A stretch of DNA of 37,190 nucleotides from Karstenula rhodostoma CBS 690.94 (lineage: Eukaryota > Ascomycota > Dothideomycetes > Pleosporales > Didymosphaeriaceae), in the NCBI GenBank assembly GCA_010093485.1, contig MU001518.1, positions 181,559-218,748 of the forward strand, written 5' to 3'. This document shows, in pieces, positions 36,107-37,190 of this stretch (within the stretch, counting starts at the first letter, position 1; every line of letters starts with the position of its first letter). The translations under genes were made by a program, and so were the position numbers. Below the pieces are notes generated by a model, which was given only the letters and a program-made list of their open reading frames with translations, did no database searches and had not been told where the DNA came from.

Positions 36107-36405
36107 AAAGAGCTAAATAATAATAATAATAATAGTAAAAATAGTAATAAAAATAGTAGTAGTAGTAATAATAATAGCTAGAATAATAATAATAGTAGTA
36201 AAAATAATAATAATAATAATAGTAATAGCTAGAATAATAATAGTAGTAATAAAAATAGTAGTAATAATAATAATAATAGCTAGAATAGTAATATCTAAAA
36301 TAATAATAATAGTAATAAAAATAATAGTAATAAAAATAATAATAGTAATAATAGTATTATTAAAAGTAATAATAGTATTATTAGGGATAATAGTTTCTAG
36401 AATAG
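36107..36405 (+). repeat. Trinucleotide-rich low-complexity tail
   Basis: Imperfect AAT/AGT repeats in the helicase frame, encoding Asn/Ser-rich sequence that was probably Gly/Asp/Asn-rich before RIP. AGCTAG occurs in frame at 36176, 36227 and 36278, about 51 bp apart, reading S-stop; the source could be Gly-Trp, Ser-Trp, Gly-Gln or Ser-Gln. Confidence 0.8.
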
Positions 36406-36628
36406 TAATTAGTAGTAAATAAAAGGGTAATAATATTAATAGTAGTAGTAAAACTAATAATAGTAGTAAGACTAATAATAGTAATAAAATTCTAATAGTA
36501 ATAATAAGGCTAGTTATAGTTATAAGGATAAAAATAAAAATTATATTTATAATAACCCTAATAATAGTTATTATACTCTAGATAATTTTACTAAGGCTAT
36601 TAGTATTATAATATTTTATAATTTATAA

Positions 36629-37190
36629 TAGATAATAATATAAAGTAAATAGTTTAATTAAAATAATAAAAATTTATCTCTATAATTAACTACTAGTTTA
36701 TTATTTAAAGTATAATTATATAGAAAAATAGAGATAGAAATTAGTATATAATACTACTATTTTTATAGAAGTATTATTTAAAATTATTAATAAAGCTTAA
36801 CTTCTTTAATATAAGAAACTCTCTATTAAAGAGTTTCTATTTAAAATTCTAGTATTATTAAATTTTATTCTAGATAAAGGTAGAATTAATTTTTAATATT
36901 AGTATTACTTATTAGCTTATATAATTATAATTAATTATAGGGCCTACTATAGGGTAGGAACTTAACTTTCTATAAATTAAAATAAATTTATATAAATTTA
37001 GTTTTATATAAATATATCTACTCTTTTCTTATTTAGTAAAAATTTTATTATATATAAATCTATATAATTTTATATAAATATTACTTTATATAAATTTATA
37101 TAGACTTAATTTAATATAAATTTATCTAATTTAATATAAGCTAGTATAATTTTAATTTTATATAAATTTTTATAAACTTCTATAAACTTA
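36629..37190. other. Simple AT-rich sequence, no gene
   Basis: From about 36960 on, the block TATATAAATTTA and close variants recur irregularly. At 36940-36957 a GGCCTACTATAGGGTA motif matches 14019-14037. Nothing else recognised. Confidence 0.5.

Larger units (their letters stand above)
32102..36628 (+). pseudogene. Zinc-knuckle UPF1-type SF1 helicase (decayed)
   Basis: A decayed gene of about 1500 codons. All landmarks are in frame 2: first knuckle 32417, Walker A 34316, QG-x-E 35717, tail 36176. There is thus no net indel in about 4 kb. Order: an Asn/Lys-rich N-terminus; five CCHC knuckles (32417-32674); a linker of about 540 codons; Walker A G-T-S-S-I-D-K-S (from G-T-G-S-T-G-K-S) at 34316-34339; motif III R-N-I-Y-Q-L-S-S (from G-D-x-H-Q-L-P-S) at 35144-35167; Q-G-L-E-K-N at 35717-35734; and an L-T-R-A-R-like motif VI followed by I-I-I-I-R-N (from I-I-I-I-G-N) at 35798-35846. 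These are UPF1/DNA2-type SF1 helicase motifs with AAA_12-like C-terminal order. A Gly/Asn/Ser-rich tail follows. In fungi and animals, zinc-binding UPF1-like helicases include RNA-silencing factors (Hrr1, SAD-3, ZNFX1), but orthology is not shown here. Start approximate. Confidence 0.8.
1..37190. other. RIP-saturated AT-rich block
   Basis: The whole window has the footprint of repeat-induced point mutation on both strands. CpA and TpG are nearly missing; survivors I could find outside 26750-27530 include 835, 1877, 3531, 4506, 4536, 5757, 8249, 10668, 11519, 13985, 15536, 19705, 20449, 20908, 21764, 26268, 26516, 30191, 30646, 30693, 31307 and 34538. TpA is correspondingly abundant. Stop codons inside recognisable reading frames are almost all TAA/TAG. 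ATG occurs only at about 10667, 21763 and 30645 on the plus strand. RIP (C to T, CpA preferred, acting on repeated DNA) is established in Neurospora and many Pezizomycotina. That the window comes from such a fungus is inference from this pattern plus the element content. Confidence 0.93.

Noticed and set aside
1..37190. Mitochondrial or organellar origin because of the high AT content
   Set aside because: CpA/TpG loss, nuclear Ty3/gypsy elements with LTRs and target duplication, and absence of organellar genes, tRNAs or rRNAs.
1..37190. Telomeric repeats near the RecQ helicase
   Set aside because: No tandem TTAGGG or CCCTAA run was seen, only scattered single occurrences.
1..37190. Starship giant element (tyrosine recombinase captain and cargo)
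   Set aside because: No tyrosine recombinase motif or other characteristic cargo could be recognised.
1..37190. Numerous short open frames on both strands
   Set aside because: With TGA nearly absent and no ATG, short open stretches arise freely in AT-rich sequence and carry no motif.

Overview
This 37.2-kb window is a very AT-rich, gene-poor block that has been saturated by repeat-induced point mutation (RIP). Reading by eye, CpA and TpG are almost absent: I find about two dozen sites outside one short island. CpG is rare, only a handful of ATG/CAT trinucleotides remain, and in-frame stops are almost all TAA/TAG, as expected when CAA, CAG, TGG and CGA/TGA decay. Together with a Ty3/gypsy chromodomain retrotransposon and a RecQ helicase of a fungal subtelomeric type, this points to a filamentous ascomycete (Pezizomycotina) with an active RIP system, probably a heterochromatic and perhaps subtelomeric AT-isochore. 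I see no intact gene. Every coding call below is a decayed copy recognised by motif spacing, reading Y for C/H, stop for Q/W/R, N for D, K for E and S for G.

Layout. 1-2646: decayed sequence with a 156-bp-offset direct repeat. 2647-7590: copy A of a Ty3/gypsy element (5' LTR, leader repeats, gag, protease, part of RT), cut off inside RT. 7591-10260: unresolved. 10262-14000: decayed RecQ-family (telomere-linked-helicase-like) gene. 14000-18600: unresolved, with two arrays of a ~50-bp repeat in opposite orientations. 18600-21390: two ORF-like stretches of unknown identity, one on each strand. 21393-30710: copy B of the same element, full length, with 246-bp LTRs, a 5-bp target duplication (TTAGC), gag, protease, RT, RNase H, integrase and chromodomain. 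Copy B is itself split between RT and RNase H by a 1174-bp insertion bounded by a 12-bp duplication; the core of that insertion still has CpA/TpG, so it has had less RIP. 30716-32100: unresolved, with a direct repeat. 32102-36628: a decayed UPF1-type SF1 helicase gene preceded by five tandem CCHC zinc knuckles and followed by a Gly/Asn/Ser-rich tail. 36629-37190: simple AT-rich sequence.

The genes do not form an operon or pathway. They are layers: elements inserted, duplicated and then mutated in place. The most notable content is the zinc-knuckle/UPF1 helicase (an architecture reminiscent of RNA-silencing helicases), the RecQ helicase, and the nested insertion, which gives relative timing of RIP.
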